Source: DATBVX01 sp963705495
Lineage (GTDB): Bacteria; Pseudomonadota; Gammaproteobacteria; Steroidobacterales; Steroidobacteraceae
Assembly: GCA_963705495.1 (NCBI GenBank)
Contig: CAVPJQ010000014.1
Span: forward strand, 1 to 64,000
Direction of reading: 5' to 3'
DNA length: 64,000 nt
A program made the position numbers and the translations under genes. Below, piece after piece: positions 32,691 through 41,852 of this stretch. Under the pieces are notes generated by a model. That model was given only the letters and a program-made list of their open reading frames with translations, had not been told where the DNA came from and searched no databases. Numbering within the stretch: the stretch's first letter is position 1; each line of letters begins with the position of its first letter.

Positions 32691-34145
32691 GTGACGTCAT
32701 ATCTCTCTCGGGCCGAACTGCCGCGCCTGCCGAGTGGCGTGCGCATTCCAGAGTACGACCTCAACGCCGTTCGCATCGGAGTCGTGCACTTCGGGCCCGG
32801 TGCCTTTCACCGCGTCCATCAGGCGAACTATCTCGACGATCTGCTGCACCAGGATCCGAGCTGGGGCATTTGCGCCGTGGCGCTGCACAGTGCGGGTGTT
32901 CGTGATGCGCTCAAGCTGCAGGATGGACTCTATACGACGGCGATCCTCGACACGGAGCGCGCGTATCGCGTCGTCGGCGCTCTGCGTGAGGTGCTGGTTG
33001 CGCCTGAGGATCCTGCGGCCGTACTCGCGCGCATGCTGGCGCCCGAGACCCGCATCGTGACTGCGACTGTCACTGAAAAAGGCTACTGCCTGGGCGCGGG
33101 CGGAGTTCTCGACTTTGACCATCCGGAAATTCGCCGCGATCTGCAGTCGCCGCACTCACCCTCGACACTGGTCGGATACCTGGTCGAGGCATTGCGCCAA
33201 CGACGCGAGGCGAGCCTCGAACCGTTCGTGGTCGTGAGCTGCGACAACATGGTCGACAACGGTCAGCGCTTGCGCCGCGCGGTGGGACATTTCGCGCGAC
33301 GCTCGGATGCCGGGCTTGCCGACTGGATCGAAGCGCAGGTGGCATTCCCCCGCACCATGATCGACAGCATCACTCCGGCGACGAACGATGCGTTGCGTGA
33401 ACGCGTGGCCAGGGCCCTCGGCGTCGAAGATCGATGGCCGGTGCAGCGCGAGAATTTCGTGCAATGGGTGATCGAACAGGACGAACGCAGCGATCTCAGC
33501 GCGCTGCAGTCGGTCGGTGTCACGCTGACCGATGACGTCGGGGCTTACGATCGCGCCAAGCTGCGCCTCCTCAATGGCGCTCACTCCTCGCTCGCGTACC
33601 TGGCATCCCTTGCGGGCATCGAGACGGTGTCGGAAGCGATGCTGGATCGGGAACTCGCGGGGTTTGTTCGCAAGCTGATGACGGAAGACATCCTGCCGAG
33701 CGTAATCGCGCCGCGCGGGCTCGATCTGCGTCACTACATCGACACGATCCTCGCTCGCTTCTGCAATCCGGAGATTCGCCATCCGCTGGCACAGATTGCC
33801 TGGGACGGTTCGCAGAAGTTGCCGTTCCGGCTGTTCGGCACCATTGCTGACAGCATGACCGTCGGTCGACCGATCGATCGGCTGTGCACCCCGGTGGCGG
33901 CGTGGATGCATTTCGTGCGCACCCGCGCGCAGAAATCGATTCGCGTCATCGATCCCCTTTCGGAGCAGCTCTTCGACATCGGCCTTGCGTGTCGTAACAA
34001 CGCGGCCAGCGACGTGCCGCGTTTTCTGGCGCTCGAGACGGTGTTCCCGGAGGAGCTGCGTAGTGCGCGTCGCTTTGTGATCGCGCTGAATCGCGCCTAC
34101 GACCGATTGGGAATGGCAGCGGACGTGCGCAGCGTATTGCGTTGA
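32691..34145 (+). CDS. UxuB-like mannitol-dehydrogenase-family hexuronate reductase
   Basis: The 484-residue long-chain polyol dehydrogenase has the N-terminal IGVVHFGPGAFHRVHQANYL typical of fructuronate reductase (UxuB) and mannitol dehydrogenase, and the catalytic K-x5-N-x2-H motif (AKLRLLNGAHSSLAYL). UxuB reduces fructuronate to mannonate. The neighbouring dehydratase is UxaA, which acts on altronate, so a tagaturonate reductase would be expected from context; family resemblance instead points to UxuB. I choose the GTG at 32691 as start because the frame upstream overlaps uxaA. The 3' end overlaps the convergent sulfatase gene by 49 bases. Confidence 0.82.
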   Translation: MTSYLSRAELPRLPSGVRIPEYDLNAVRIGVVHFGPGAFHRVHQANYLDDLLHQDPSWGICAVALHSAGVRDALKLQDGLYTTAILDTERAYRVVGALREVLVAPEDPAAVLARMLAPETRIVTATVTEKGYCLGAGGVLDFDHPEIRRDLQSPHSPSTLVGYLVEALRQRREASLEPFVVVSCDNMVDNGQRLRRAVGHFARRSDAGLADWIEAQVAFPRTMIDSITPATNDALRERVARALGVEDRWPVQRENFVQWVIEQDERSDLSALQSVGVTLTDDVGAYDRAKLRLLNGAHSSLAYLASLAGIETVSEAMLDRELAGFVRKLMTEDILPSVIAPRGLDLRHYIDTILARFCNPEIRHPLAQIAWDGSQKLPFRLFGTIADSMTVGRPIDRLCTPVAAWMHFVRTRAQKSIRVIDPLSEQLFDIGLACRNNAASDVPRFLALETVFPEELRSARRFVIALNRAYDRLGMAADVRSVLR

Positions 34146-35542
34146 GCGTCGCCGGGTTTCGAGGCCGCAGCGTCGCGATCGACATCCTCTTCCCAGGCCG
34201 CGAGCAGTGCCTTCAGCCTCGCTACAGTTTCCGGATGCTGGGCCGCGAGATCGTTGCGCTCGGCGGAATCGCGCTTCAGGTCGAAGAGGAAGTACTGGCC
34301 GCCATCGACAAGGAGCTTCCACTGCCCGGCGCGTACCGCTTTCTGCTGGCGCTCGGGACGGATGAGGCGCCAGAAGAGAGAGCGCTCGACTACAGGCATT
34401 TCACCGGCCAGGCTCGGCACCAGATCAATGCCTTCCGGCAGATAGCCAGCAGGAGTGGTCGCGCCGCTCGCAGCGAGGATCGACGCATTCAGATCCATGG
34501 TGATGGCGGCCTGCTCCGAGGTCTTGCCGGCTGGCAGTTTCGCCGGCCAACGCAGCAGGAGCGGTACTCGGATGCCGCCCTCCCACAATGAGACCTTGCG
34601 ATGAAAGAAGGGCGTGTTACGCGACAGCCATTCGCCGCCGTTGTCGCTGGTGAAAATGACCAGGGTGTTGCGGGCGATGCCGTGCCGCTGCAGCGCGTCC
34701 AGAATCGCGCCGACACCCGCATCCATACGTTCGACCATCTGTGCATATTCCGCACGTGTCGCCGGTGGCGAATCATCTGGCATCTGCGCCAGGCTTCTAT
34801 CGTCCGTCGCCTCCGGATGGGGCGGTCCCTGGCGTCGCCGGTCGGACGCGGGCAGATCTGGCGGCTGGAACGGCCAATGTGGCGCGTTGTAGGCGACTTC
34901 AAGGAAGAACGGCTCCGCAGCGTGGCGGTCGATGAAGTTCACCGACCGCTGTGAAATGTCATCGGTCAGGTATCGCGTGCTCTGCACAGGCTTCGTGTTC
35001 TCGTAGAGATCCGGCGTTCCGTCACCGCGCGTGTGAGAGTAGTAATCGAGTGCGGCCGCGCGAAAACCAAAGAATTCATCGAATCCCTGCGCATTCGGCC
35101 CGAACTCTGGCCTGAGACCGAGATGCCACTTGCCCATCAGACCCGTGACATAGCCCTGCTTGTCGAGGAGCGCAGGCAATGAAGTACCGGTCACAGGCAG
35201 TCCGCGGTCCTGATCCTCAGGCCGGATCGTCAGCACCCACTCAAGGCCGGCGCGCTGCTGATAGCGCCCACTGATGAGTGCCGCACGTGTCGGCGTACAC
35301 ACCGGAGCGTTCGCATAGGCATCGGTGAGTCGAACACCTTCGCGAGCAAGACGATCGAGATTTGGCGTGCGGATATCGGTCACGCCGTAGCTGCCGAGAT
35401 CGCCGTAGCCCAGATCGTCCGCCACTATGAGAACGACATTGGGGCGCGGCGTTGTGTGCGTGTGGCTCTGTGCTGCTGTGGTCTGCGCCAGCCATCCCGT
35501 GCCGAGAAAACCCGCTGCGGCAACAGCCAGGAGAGTGCGCAT
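34097..35542 (-). CDS. Secreted type I sulfatase
   Basis: The 481-residue protein has a signal peptide (MRTLLAVAAAGFLGTGWLAQ), the metal-binding start NVVLIVADDLGYGDLGSYG and the sulfatase signature VCTPTRAALISGRYQ, in which Cys82 must be converted to formylglycine by a maturation enzyme not seen here. GKWHLGL and FTSDNGGEW complete the active site. Substrates range from sulfated polysaccharides to small sulfate esters. The ATG overlaps by one base the stop of the octaheme cytochrome gene (TGATG) and follows GGAGG, so the two are translationally coupled. Its place in a uronate island hints at a sulfated uronic-acid polymer, but this is inference. Confidence 0.9.
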   Translation of the reverse strand: MRTLLAVAAAGFLGTGWLAQTTAAQSHTHTTPRPNVVLIVADDLGYGDLGSYGVTDIRTPNLDRLAREGVRLTDAYANAPVCTPTRAALISGRYQQRAGLEWVLTIRPEDQDRGLPVTGTSLPALLDKQGYVTGLMGKWHLGLRPEFGPNAQGFDEFFGFRAAALDYYSHTRGDGTPDLYENTKPVQSTRYLTDDISQRSVNFIDRHAAEPFFLEVAYNAPHWPFQPPDLPASDRRRQGPPHPEATDDRSLAQMPDDSPPATRAEYAQMVERMDAGVGAILDALQRHGIARNTLVIFTSDNGGEWLSRNTPFFHRKVSLWEGGIRVPLLLRWPAKLPAGKTSEQAAITMDLNASILAASGATTPAGYLPEGIDLVPSLAGEMPVVERSLFWRLIRPERQQKAVRAGQWKLLVDGGQYFLFDLKRDSAERNDLAAQHPETVARLKALLAAWEEDVDRDAAASKPGDAQRNTLRTSAAIPNRS

Positions 35543-37839
35543 CACGGGCCTCCGAGCTGCTGCATCAATTGTTGTACCTGCTGATCGTCGGGGAACAGCA
35601 CCGCGAGTTGCTGCACCCAACGCCGTGCTGCCTGCATATCGCCGCTCTCCAGGCTGTACTGGAAGAGTGCCGTGACGACCTCGCGGTTAGCGGGATGGCG
35701 TTGCTGTGCAGCCGTCAGGACTTTCAGGGCGCCTTTGACATCACCGCGCTCATGCAAGGCAATCGCGTGCACGTAGGCGTAGCGGGCGTTTTGCGGCTGC
35801 AACTCGGCGGCCAGCGCCAGTTCTTTCTCCGCTTCGGGCAAGCGTTTCTGCCGCACGAGCGCTAGCCCGAGTACATGATGCAGGTCGGCGACACGAGGTT
35901 GAACCTTGATTCCCGCGCGCAGCGTTGCCTCAGCCTGGTCCTCGCGGCCCTGGGTCCGATACAGATCGGCCAGATTGACGTAGGCGGGAATGAACGATGG
36001 CTCGAGCTCGATCGCGGTGGCGTAGGCTTTCTGCGCCGCCGGCAGATTGCCGAGTCGCGCGTCCAGCGATCCCATGTTGACCTGCGACTCGGCTCGATCG
36101 GCATTCGCGAGCTCGATGCGGCGATGCTCTGCGACCGCAGAGTCGAACGACTGCTGCGCGCCTTTCGGCAGCTCGGTTCGCGGTACATCGAGCAGTGCGT
36201 CCAGTGTTTGCATTCGCACCGTGCGAACCGGATCACCCAGCAGGGGCGTGAGCAATGTCACGCGACTCTGCGGCGCAAGCGTCGCAACGCTCGCGGCTGC
36301 AGCCCGTCTCACCAGCGGATCTGCATCCTGCAGCGCGCTCTGGATCGTGGTGACCGATTTCGCGCTCAGGTATGAGGCCATCAGCTCGAGCGCGGTTGCG
36401 CGCACGATCGTCGGTTGTCCCGCGTCTTCCGCCGTTAACCGCAACAGTCCCTCGGCGTCTGCACCGGAGTCGCGACCGGCGCTGATAGCTTGCGCGTAGT
36501 GCGGGGAGTTGCGCCTGCCGTTCGGGAACCACTTGGCGACTGCATCACTGGCCCAGCGTGCGTCGTTGCTCGAGTGACAGCCATTGCAGGCGTTCGGTGT
36601 ACCAAGACCTGCGCTCAGGTCCGGCCGCGGCACGCGGAAGCTGTGATCGCGACGCCCGTCGACCACCATGTACGTGCGCTCGACCATGTGACAGGAAACG
36701 CACTGTGCTCCGGGGCTTCCCGGCGGATGGTGATGATGCTCGGTCGCATCGAAATGTGCCGGCTGGTGGCACTGCGCGCAAAGCGCATTACCGGCCGCAC
36801 GGAGCTGCGAGCTATGCGGCTCGTGACAATCCGAGCAGGTCACGCCCGCCGCATACATCCGGCTCTGCAGGAACGAGCCGTATTCGTACACCTCATCGCG
36901 CATCTGGCCATCAGCGAAATAGAGGTCCGCATCGAGGAGCGCAACGCGATGCGTCTGAGCGAGCACCTCGCCGTACTGATAGTCGGGCCAAAGCTGGGCG
37001 CGGCGCGAATGACAGCGAGCGCAGGTTTCCACTTCCGCGTGAGCAGCAAGCGGCTTGGCGCGCCTGGCGATCGGGTCGCCGTCCTTGAAGGTCCAAAGGC
37101 CACTCGAATGATCCGCCAATCGGAACACAAGCCCATGATCCGACGCCGGCTTGTCACCGCCGTTCTGCGCCCAGGCAACATGCCGTGAGCCCGGGCCGTG
37201 GCACGCCTCGCACGCGACGCTCACATCGCTCCAACTGGTGTCGAAGCGGCGTGTGTCGGCGTGATAGTTCTTCTCGAGGTTGGTGGAATGACACTCCGCA
37301 CACTGGTGATTCCAGTTCTGCGCCGGGTGGGTCCAGTGCAGCACGTCGCGATGATCGATCTTCTCGCCCGGATACAGGTCGAACCACCGCTGCCCGCCCC
37401 GCTCCGTTGCACGCGTGTCCCAGGCGATGCCGAGCGCCTGCAACCGCCCGTCAGGGAATGGAACCAGATACTGCTGCAGTGGCTCGACACCAAACGTGTA
37501 AGTCACCTCGAAATCCGCAAGCTTGCCGTCGGGCCCATCGGTGCGAACGTAGTAATGGCCATCGTGTGTGAAGAAGAGGGATTTGACGCCATCTTTCACG
37601 AAGCTTGCATTGTCGAAATTCCCGAGGACCGTGGACGCGGAGGCGGGCTGCATGGCGAGCGCATGGTGCGAATGCCGCCAAAGCTCGGTCTCCTGCGCAT
37701 GGCAGGTCGCGCATTTCTCGCCACCTACAAAGGTGGCGGCGACGTGGGGTGCAGGAACATTCCCGCTCTGGTTTTCTCGGCCGCGTTCACAGCCCGCAAA
37801 GACGAGAAGGGACAACGCTGCAACAGCGACACGATTCAT
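35542..37839 (-). CDS. Octaheme c-type cytochrome lipoprotein with HEAT-like and TPR repeats
   Basis: The 765-residue protein begins with a lipoprotein signal (SLLVFAGC, Cys17) and has eight CxxCH haem motifs: CATCH, CAECH, CEACH, CARCH, CSDCH, CAQCH, CVSCH and CNGCH, all within about the first 450 residues. HEAT-like repeats follow (VTTIQSALQDADPLVRRAAA, RVTLLTPLLGDPVRTVRMQT), then three or more TPRs (ARLGNLPAAQKAYATAIELE, AYVNLADLYRTQGREDQAEA, ALHERGDVKGALKVL). The family is related to NrfA/cytochrome c554-type multihaem proteins; its reaction is unknown. The gene is coupled to the sulfatase. I start at the ATG at 37839, which gives the clean lipobox. Confidence 0.88.
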   Translation of the reverse strand: MNRVAVAALSLLVFAGCERGRENQSGNVPAPHVAATFVGGEKCATCHAQETELWRHSHHALAMQPASASTVLGNFDNASFVKDGVKSLFFTHDGHYYVRTDGPDGKLADFEVTYTFGVEPLQQYLVPFPDGRLQALGIAWDTRATERGGQRWFDLYPGEKIDHRDVLHWTHPAQNWNHQCAECHSTNLEKNYHADTRRFDTSWSDVSVACEACHGPGSRHVAWAQNGGDKPASDHGLVFRLADHSSGLWTFKDGDPIARRAKPLAAHAEVETCARCHSRRAQLWPDYQYGEVLAQTHRVALLDADLYFADGQMRDEVYEYGSFLQSRMYAAGVTCSDCHEPHSSQLRAAGNALCAQCHQPAHFDATEHHHHPPGSPGAQCVSCHMVERTYMVVDGRRDHSFRVPRPDLSAGLGTPNACNGCHSSNDARWASDAVAKWFPNGRRNSPHYAQAISAGRDSGADAEGLLRLTAEDAGQPTIVRATALELMASYLSAKSVTTIQSALQDADPLVRRAAAASVATLAPQSRVTLLTPLLGDPVRTVRMQTLDALLDVPRTELPKGAQQSFDSAVAEHRRIELANADRAESQVNMGSLDARLGNLPAAQKAYATAIELEPSFIPAYVNLADLYRTQGREDQAEATLRAGIKVQPRVADLHHVLGLALVRQKRLPEAEKELALAAELQPQNARYAYVHAIALHERGDVKGALKVLTAAQQRHPANREVVTALFQYSLESGDMQAARRWVQQLAVLFPDDQQVQQLMQQLGGP

Positions 37840-37855
37840 GAGATGTGAAGTGGAG

Positions 37856-38104
37856 CTAAGAGGCAGTTGGACAAGGATGTTTCGCGTGCACCCGTTCCGA
37901 TGACGGTGGGTACTTGGCAAGCAACCGCTGGGCGCGCGCAGGTCTCGGCGCGAGCTCGCCGCCGCAATTGGGGCATACACCATGCAAGCGCGTTTCCGTG
38001 CAGGCGCGGCAGAACGTACATTCGAAGGAACAGATCATGGCGTCGTGAGACCCCGGCGGCAGGTCACGATCGCAGCACTCGCAGTTGGGTCTCAGTTGCA
38101 GCAT
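37856..38104 (-). CDS. DUF1272 cysteine-rich protein
   Basis: The 82-residue protein starts MLQLRPNCECCDRDLPPGS and has CSFECTFCRACTE and CPNCGGEL, the cysteine pattern of DUF1272 (a small, probably zinc-binding family of unknown function). The C-terminal tail after about residue 55 is outside the conserved region. It lies 16 bases upstream of the cytochrome gene on the same strand and 18 bases after the VOC gene. Confidence 0.85.
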   Translation of the reverse strand: MLQLRPNCECCDRDLPPGSHDAMICSFECTFCRACTETRLHGVCPNCGGELAPRPARAQRLLAKYPPSSERVHAKHPCPTAS

Positions 38105-38122
38105 TCGGATCTGTGCTCCGGT

Positions 38123-38584
38123 CTAGTCATCGTTCCAGGACTGCAGCTCGATGATGTTCCCTTCGGGATCGGTCACGTAACACCAGGTCACGCGCCGACC
38201 GGCGGCGCTCGTGAGTGTCACGATCTCGCCCACCGTAGTGCCGCCGGCGGCCAGCACTGCGTGCTGCGCATCGGGCACGGATGCGACTTCAAACGCAATG
38301 TGCGCGAAGCCGGGGCGATTCACAACGGGAGCCGGACCTTCGGCAAGGCGCGAGTAGCTGAAGATTTCCAGCGTTGGACCCTCGGGCCCGTGACCGGGCA
38401 AGAGAAGATGCATGCCGCGCAGGCCCGAACCTTGGACGCCGGTGCCGGCTTCGAGCGCCGCTCCCGAGAAATTGCGCTCGGGCGGCACGAACACGCAGCC
38501 GAACACGGATTCATAGAACTTCACCAGCGAGCGCCAGTCGCGCGCGATGAGATTCGTGTGAACGTAGCGGGCGCCCTGAATCAT
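38123..38584 (-). CDS. VOC-superfamily (glyoxalase/dioxygenase-like) protein
   Basis: The 153-residue protein has the paired beta-alpha-beta-beta-beta units of the vicinal oxygen chelate fold: YVHTNLIARDWRSLVKFYES at the start and GFAHIAFEVASVPDAQHAVL, WCYVTDPEGNIIELQSW later. The His of YVHTN, the His of FAHIAF and the Glu of IIELQ are placed to bind a metal. Substrate is unknown. GGGAG stands before the ATG. Confidence 0.85.
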   Translation of the reverse strand: MIQGARYVHTNLIARDWRSLVKFYESVFGCVFVPPERNFSGAALEAGTGVQGSGLRGMHLLLPGHGPEGPTLEIFSYSRLAEGPAPVVNRPGFAHIAFEVASVPDAQHAVLAAGGTTVGEIVTLTSAAGRRVTWCYVTDPEGNIIELQSWNDD

Positions 38585-38593
38585 GTTCTCCCG

Positions 38594-39022
38594 CTACCTG
38601 ACTCGCTCCCAGACCAGTTCCACGACCTCGCTCACGCCGCCGACCGATATCGGCGGCGTGCGCAGAACCATGCGCTCCCCTTCGAAGCGAACCAGGCGCA
38701 CGAGGTCGATATCCACCCAGTTCGGCACCAAGGAGAGCTCTACGTGATGAATCACCCGGTCCTCGGACAATGTGTAGCGCCCGGCGTACGCGATGAAAGT
38801 CGAGAACGCGGCCGCTCGTTCTTCAGCCGGTGAGCAGACGCGATCGGCGATCGACAGCGGCTTTCGTTCCCCGTAGCTGATGGTCGCCGACATTCGGCCC
38901 TCTGCGGTGTAGATGAGGAGCCCCGTCGGGTTGGTGCCGAACGGAGCGGGCACTGGAGCGCCCGCCTCTGCCGTGGCCGAAGTCGCAATGAGCCGCCAGG
39001 CTCCGACAATCTCGTGCGTCAT
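38594..39022 (-). CDS. Lipocalin-like domain protein
   Basis: The 142-residue protein fits the lipocalin-like family of bacterial proteins: an opening GAWRLIATSA, then NPTGLLIYTAEGRMSATISY, FIAYAGRYTLSEDRVIHHVE and VRFEGERMVLRTPP. Similar proteins occur beside catabolic enzymes and are thought to bind small ligands, but no function is known for this one. It lies nine bases from the VOC gene on the same strand. Confidence 0.8.
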   Translation of the reverse strand: MTHEIVGAWRLIATSATAEAGAPVPAPFGTNPTGLLIYTAEGRMSATISYGERKPLSIADRVCSPAEERAAAFSTFIAYAGRYTLSEDRVIHHVELSLVPNWVDIDLVRLVRFEGERMVLRTPPISVGGVSEVVELVWERVR

Positions 39023-39073
39023 GCTGCGAGCTCCATCCTGCCGCGCCGTTTGCCAGTCAACAAGCCGGCAGGG

Positions 39074-40354
39074 CTACTTGAGCAAAGCCGGCAGCCAAAG
39101 CGAAATCGGCGGAACGAAGGTGACGATGAAGAGAACGGCGAGCGATGCGAGATAGAACGGCCAGATGGTGCGCAGTGTTTCGGTGACGCTGATCTTCCCG
39201 ATCGCAGTACCGACGAAGAGCACGGAGCCGACGGGAGGTGTGATCAGGCCGATGCCACCCTTGAGAATGAGGATCACGCCGAAGTGCACCGGATCGACAC
39301 CAATGGCCTTCGCGATCGGCAGGAAGATCGGCGTGCAGATGATGATGAGGGGCGCCAGGTCCATGAAGGTGCCGAGCGCGAGAAGGGTCACTACCATCAC
39401 CAGCAGGATGACATTCTTGTTCTGCGAGAAGCCGGACAGGAACTCGACCGCAGCGGCCGGCACCTGCAAGTAGGCGAGCAGCCAGCCAAAAGACGCCGCG
39501 GCGCCGATGATGAAGAGAATGAGGCCGGTGGTGCGGATCGCGCCGGAACAGGTCTCGAGGAAATTCCGCCACGACAGGTTCCGGTACACGAGTCCTGCGA
39601 CCAGCACCGCATAGATCACGGCGATGGAGGCGCTCTCGATGGCGGTGAAGATTCCGGCACGGATGCCAATGAAAATGAGCGCGACCAGCAACAGTCCGGG
39701 AAGCGCTGCGACGAAGCGGCGTAGTACTGCGTTGAAGCCGGGAAATGGCTCCACGGCGTATTTGCGGCGGCTCGCGATCACCCAGCCGGTTGCCATCAAT
39801 ACCGCGGTGAGCAGCAGCGCCGGCATGATGCCGGCGGCAAACAGGTCCGCGATCGAGATCGATCCGCCCGCCGCTGCGGAATAAAGGATCAGGTTGTGCG
39901 ACGGCGGCACCAGCAGCGCCACGACCGCAGCGGATATCGATACGTTGACCGCGAAATCCCGGTCGAAGCCGCGCTTGACCATCTGCGGGATCATCGTGCC
40001 GCCGATGGCTGAAACATCGGCAATCGCTGAGCCCGATACGCCACCGAAGAACAGCGATGACAGCACGCTCACCTGGCCGAGGCCACCGCGCAGGTGACCG
40101 ACCAAGGATGATGCGAACGAGATCAGCCGCTCCGAGATCCCGCCGCGCATCATGATTTCACCCGCGAATATGAAGAGTGGAATCGCGAGGAGCGAAGTGA
40201 TGCTGGCGCCGGCTGCGGTCTGCTGCACGATCACAATCGCGGGCAGATCGAGATACAGCACCGTCGCCAACGCCGCCGTGACGAGGGCGAAGGCGACCGG
40301 CACACCCATGACCAGCAGAACCAGCAACACGCCAAACAGGATTGCGGTCGCCAC
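39074..40354 (-). CDS. TRAP transporter large permease (DctM family)
   Basis: The 426-residue protein consists of about twelve hydrophobic helices and has the DctM signatures LLAIPLFIFAGEIMMRGGIS, SVLSSLFFGGVSGSAIADVS and GTFMDLAPLIIICTPIFLPI. It forms the sodium-driven channel of a tripartite TRAP transporter. It starts with GTG two bases after the dctQ stop. The location in the uronate island suggests uptake of a uronate or oligouronide; TRAP systems for uronates are known. Confidence 0.93.
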   Translation of the reverse strand: MATAILFGVLLVLLVMGVPVAFALVTAALATVLYLDLPAIVIVQQTAAGASITSLLAIPLFIFAGEIMMRGGISERLISFASSLVGHLRGGLGQVSVLSSLFFGGVSGSAIADVSAIGGTMIPQMVKRGFDRDFAVNVSISAAVVALLVPPSHNLILYSAAAGGSISIADLFAAGIMPALLLTAVLMATGWVIASRRKYAVEPFPGFNAVLRRFVAALPGLLLVALIFIGIRAGIFTAIESASIAVIYAVLVAGLVYRNLSWRNFLETCSGAIRTTGLILFIIGAAASFGWLLAYLQVPAAAVEFLSGFSQNKNVILLVMVVTLLALGTFMDLAPLIIICTPIFLPIAKAIGVDPVHFGVILILKGGIGLITPPVGSVLFVGTAIGKISVTETLRTIWPFYLASLAVLFIVTFVPPISLWLPALLK

Positions 40355-40356
40355 CG

Positions 40357-40872
40357 TCAGGCTCCGGTCCGCGACGCCGGTGAGGTGATCAGCCGTTCGA
40401 TCGCGAACACGACGATGAGCGCGCCGCCCACGCAGAACGGCAGGAACACGATCCCCTGCGGCAACGGCGCGCCCGCCATCGAGACGCTCCAGCCATCCAC
40501 GAGCAGCCGCCCGCCCCAGACCGAAAGCATCAGGCCGATGGCCGCTGCGATCAGCCGCGCAATGGCAAGCAGGATGCGGCGCAGCCGGACCGGGGTGTGC
40601 TCGACCGCGATGAAGAAGCCGAAGTGCGCATCATTGCGGGTGCCAAGGGCCGCTCCGACCATCATCACCGTGCTCATGAGTAGGAGAGCCACGGGCTCGG
40701 TCCAGCTCGGAGAGTCGTTCAGAACGTAGCGGGCATAGACCTGCCAACCTTCGACGATCGCCATGCCGACGAGCGAAACACCGGCGATCACGGCGGCAAG
40801 CCGGGCCAGCACCGTCAACCCGGCGCTCACCCACCCTCTCGCGCTGCCAGGCTGGCTTGCCTCAGCACTCAT
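40357..40872 (-). CDS. TRAP transporter small permease (DctQ family)
   Basis: The 171-residue protein has four transmembrane helices (LARLAAVIAGVSLVGMAIVE, PVALLLMSTVMMVGAALGTR, ILLAIARLIAAAIGLMLSVW, FLPFCVGGALIVVFAIERL) and the DctQ motif ARYVLNDSPSWTEPVA. It bridges the binding protein and the large permease. Its start overlaps the dctP stop (ATGA). Confidence 0.92.
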   Translation of the reverse strand: MSAEASQPGSARGWVSAGLTVLARLAAVIAGVSLVGMAIVEGWQVYARYVLNDSPSWTEPVALLLMSTVMMVGAALGTRNDAHFGFFIAVEHTPVRLRRILLAIARLIAAAIGLMLSVWGGRLLVDGWSVSMAGAPLPQGIVFLPFCVGGALIVVFAIERLITSPASRTGA

Positions 40873-41852
40873 GCTGCTGAACGAATGCCCAGGTACAGCT
40901 CATCGAGCTCCGGGTCCTGCAGGTAGGCTTTGAGGACGTGCGCCGTCGCCTTGTGAAATGCGGCCCGATCCACCTCGTTCACGTGTACGCCGGCGGCGAT
41001 GACTTTGGCTTTGGAGGCCTCTTCTGCCATATCCCAAAGCTCGCGCATGTACGTGACCGACTGGGTTGCCGCAGTTCGCACGAGCTCCTGGTCGGCAGCA
41101 GAAAGTGCATCGAAACGGCTCCTGCACATCAGCAGCGCTTCGGGAGAGTAGGAGTGCTCGGACTGGGACCAGTAACGCGCGACCTCGAAATGGCGGCTGG
41201 TGTCGAAGGTGATCCAGTTGTTCTCCGCCCCATCGATCAGGTGGGTCTGGAGCGCTGAGTAGATCTCTCCGTACGAGAGCGGCGTCGGATTGACGCCCAG
41301 TGCGCGGCCCAGGGCGATGAAGATGTCAGAAGGGGGAACCCGGAGCTTCAGGCCATGCAGATCGGCAGGCTCGTTCACCGGTCGCCGGACGTTGTAGAAG
41401 CAGCGCGCGCCCGAGTCGTAGAAGGCGAGACCGATGAGATCGCGGGACTCGAAACGGCGCAGGATCTCCCGGCCCACGGGGCCATCGAGCGCCCGGCGCA
41501 GGTGGGCGGTGGAATCGAATACGTAGGGCGCCGAGAGCACCCGGGTAGCGGGGAACGCGTTGTTGAGCGCCGCCATGTTCACGCGTGTGATGTCGAGAAC
41601 GCCGAAGCGCGCGAGGTTGATGGTGTCGTTTTCGCGGCCCAGCTGGCCGGAGTGGTACACGCGCAGGTCGAGACGGCCACCACTTTCCCTGGCGATCGTT
41701 TCGCCCATCCAGCGCATCGCCTCGACTGTGGGGTAACCGGCGACGTGCACGTCAGCCGCCGTCAGGACCGATTCGCGGCTACCTGCAAGAGAGGTTCGGA
41801 CTGTGGCAATGGCTGCGCTGGCGCCGAGCAGCCATCGGCGTCGCGTCAGCAC
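40869..41852 (-). CDS. TRAP transporter substrate-binding protein (DctP family), Tat-type signal
   Basis: The 327-residue periplasmic protein has a twin-arginine-like leader (LTRRRWLLGASAAIA) and the DctP pattern: MRWMGETIARESGGRLDLRV, YHSGQLGRENDTINLARFGV, the substrate-binding arginine in GLKLRVPPSDIFI and YSALQTHLIDGAENNWI. The last segment is typical of the uronate/dicarboxylate branch. I use the GTG at 41852, seven bases inside the end of the FAH-family gene; the longer upstream frame has no signal peptide. Order: hydratase-dctP-dctQ-dctM. Confidence 0.9.
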   Translation of the reverse strand: MLTRRRWLLGASAAIATVRTSLAGSRESVLTAADVHVAGYPTVEAMRWMGETIARESGGRLDLRVYHSGQLGRENDTINLARFGVLDITRVNMAALNNAFPATRVLSAPYVFDSTAHLRRALDGPVGREILRRFESRDLIGLAFYDSGARCFYNVRRPVNEPADLHGLKLRVPPSDIFIALGRALGVNPTPLSYGEIYSALQTHLIDGAENNWITFDTSRHFEVARYWSQSEHSYSPEALLMCRSRFDALSAADQELVRTAATQSVTYMRELWDMAEEASKAKVIAAGVHVNEVDRAAFHKATAHVLKAYLQDPELDELYLGIRSAA

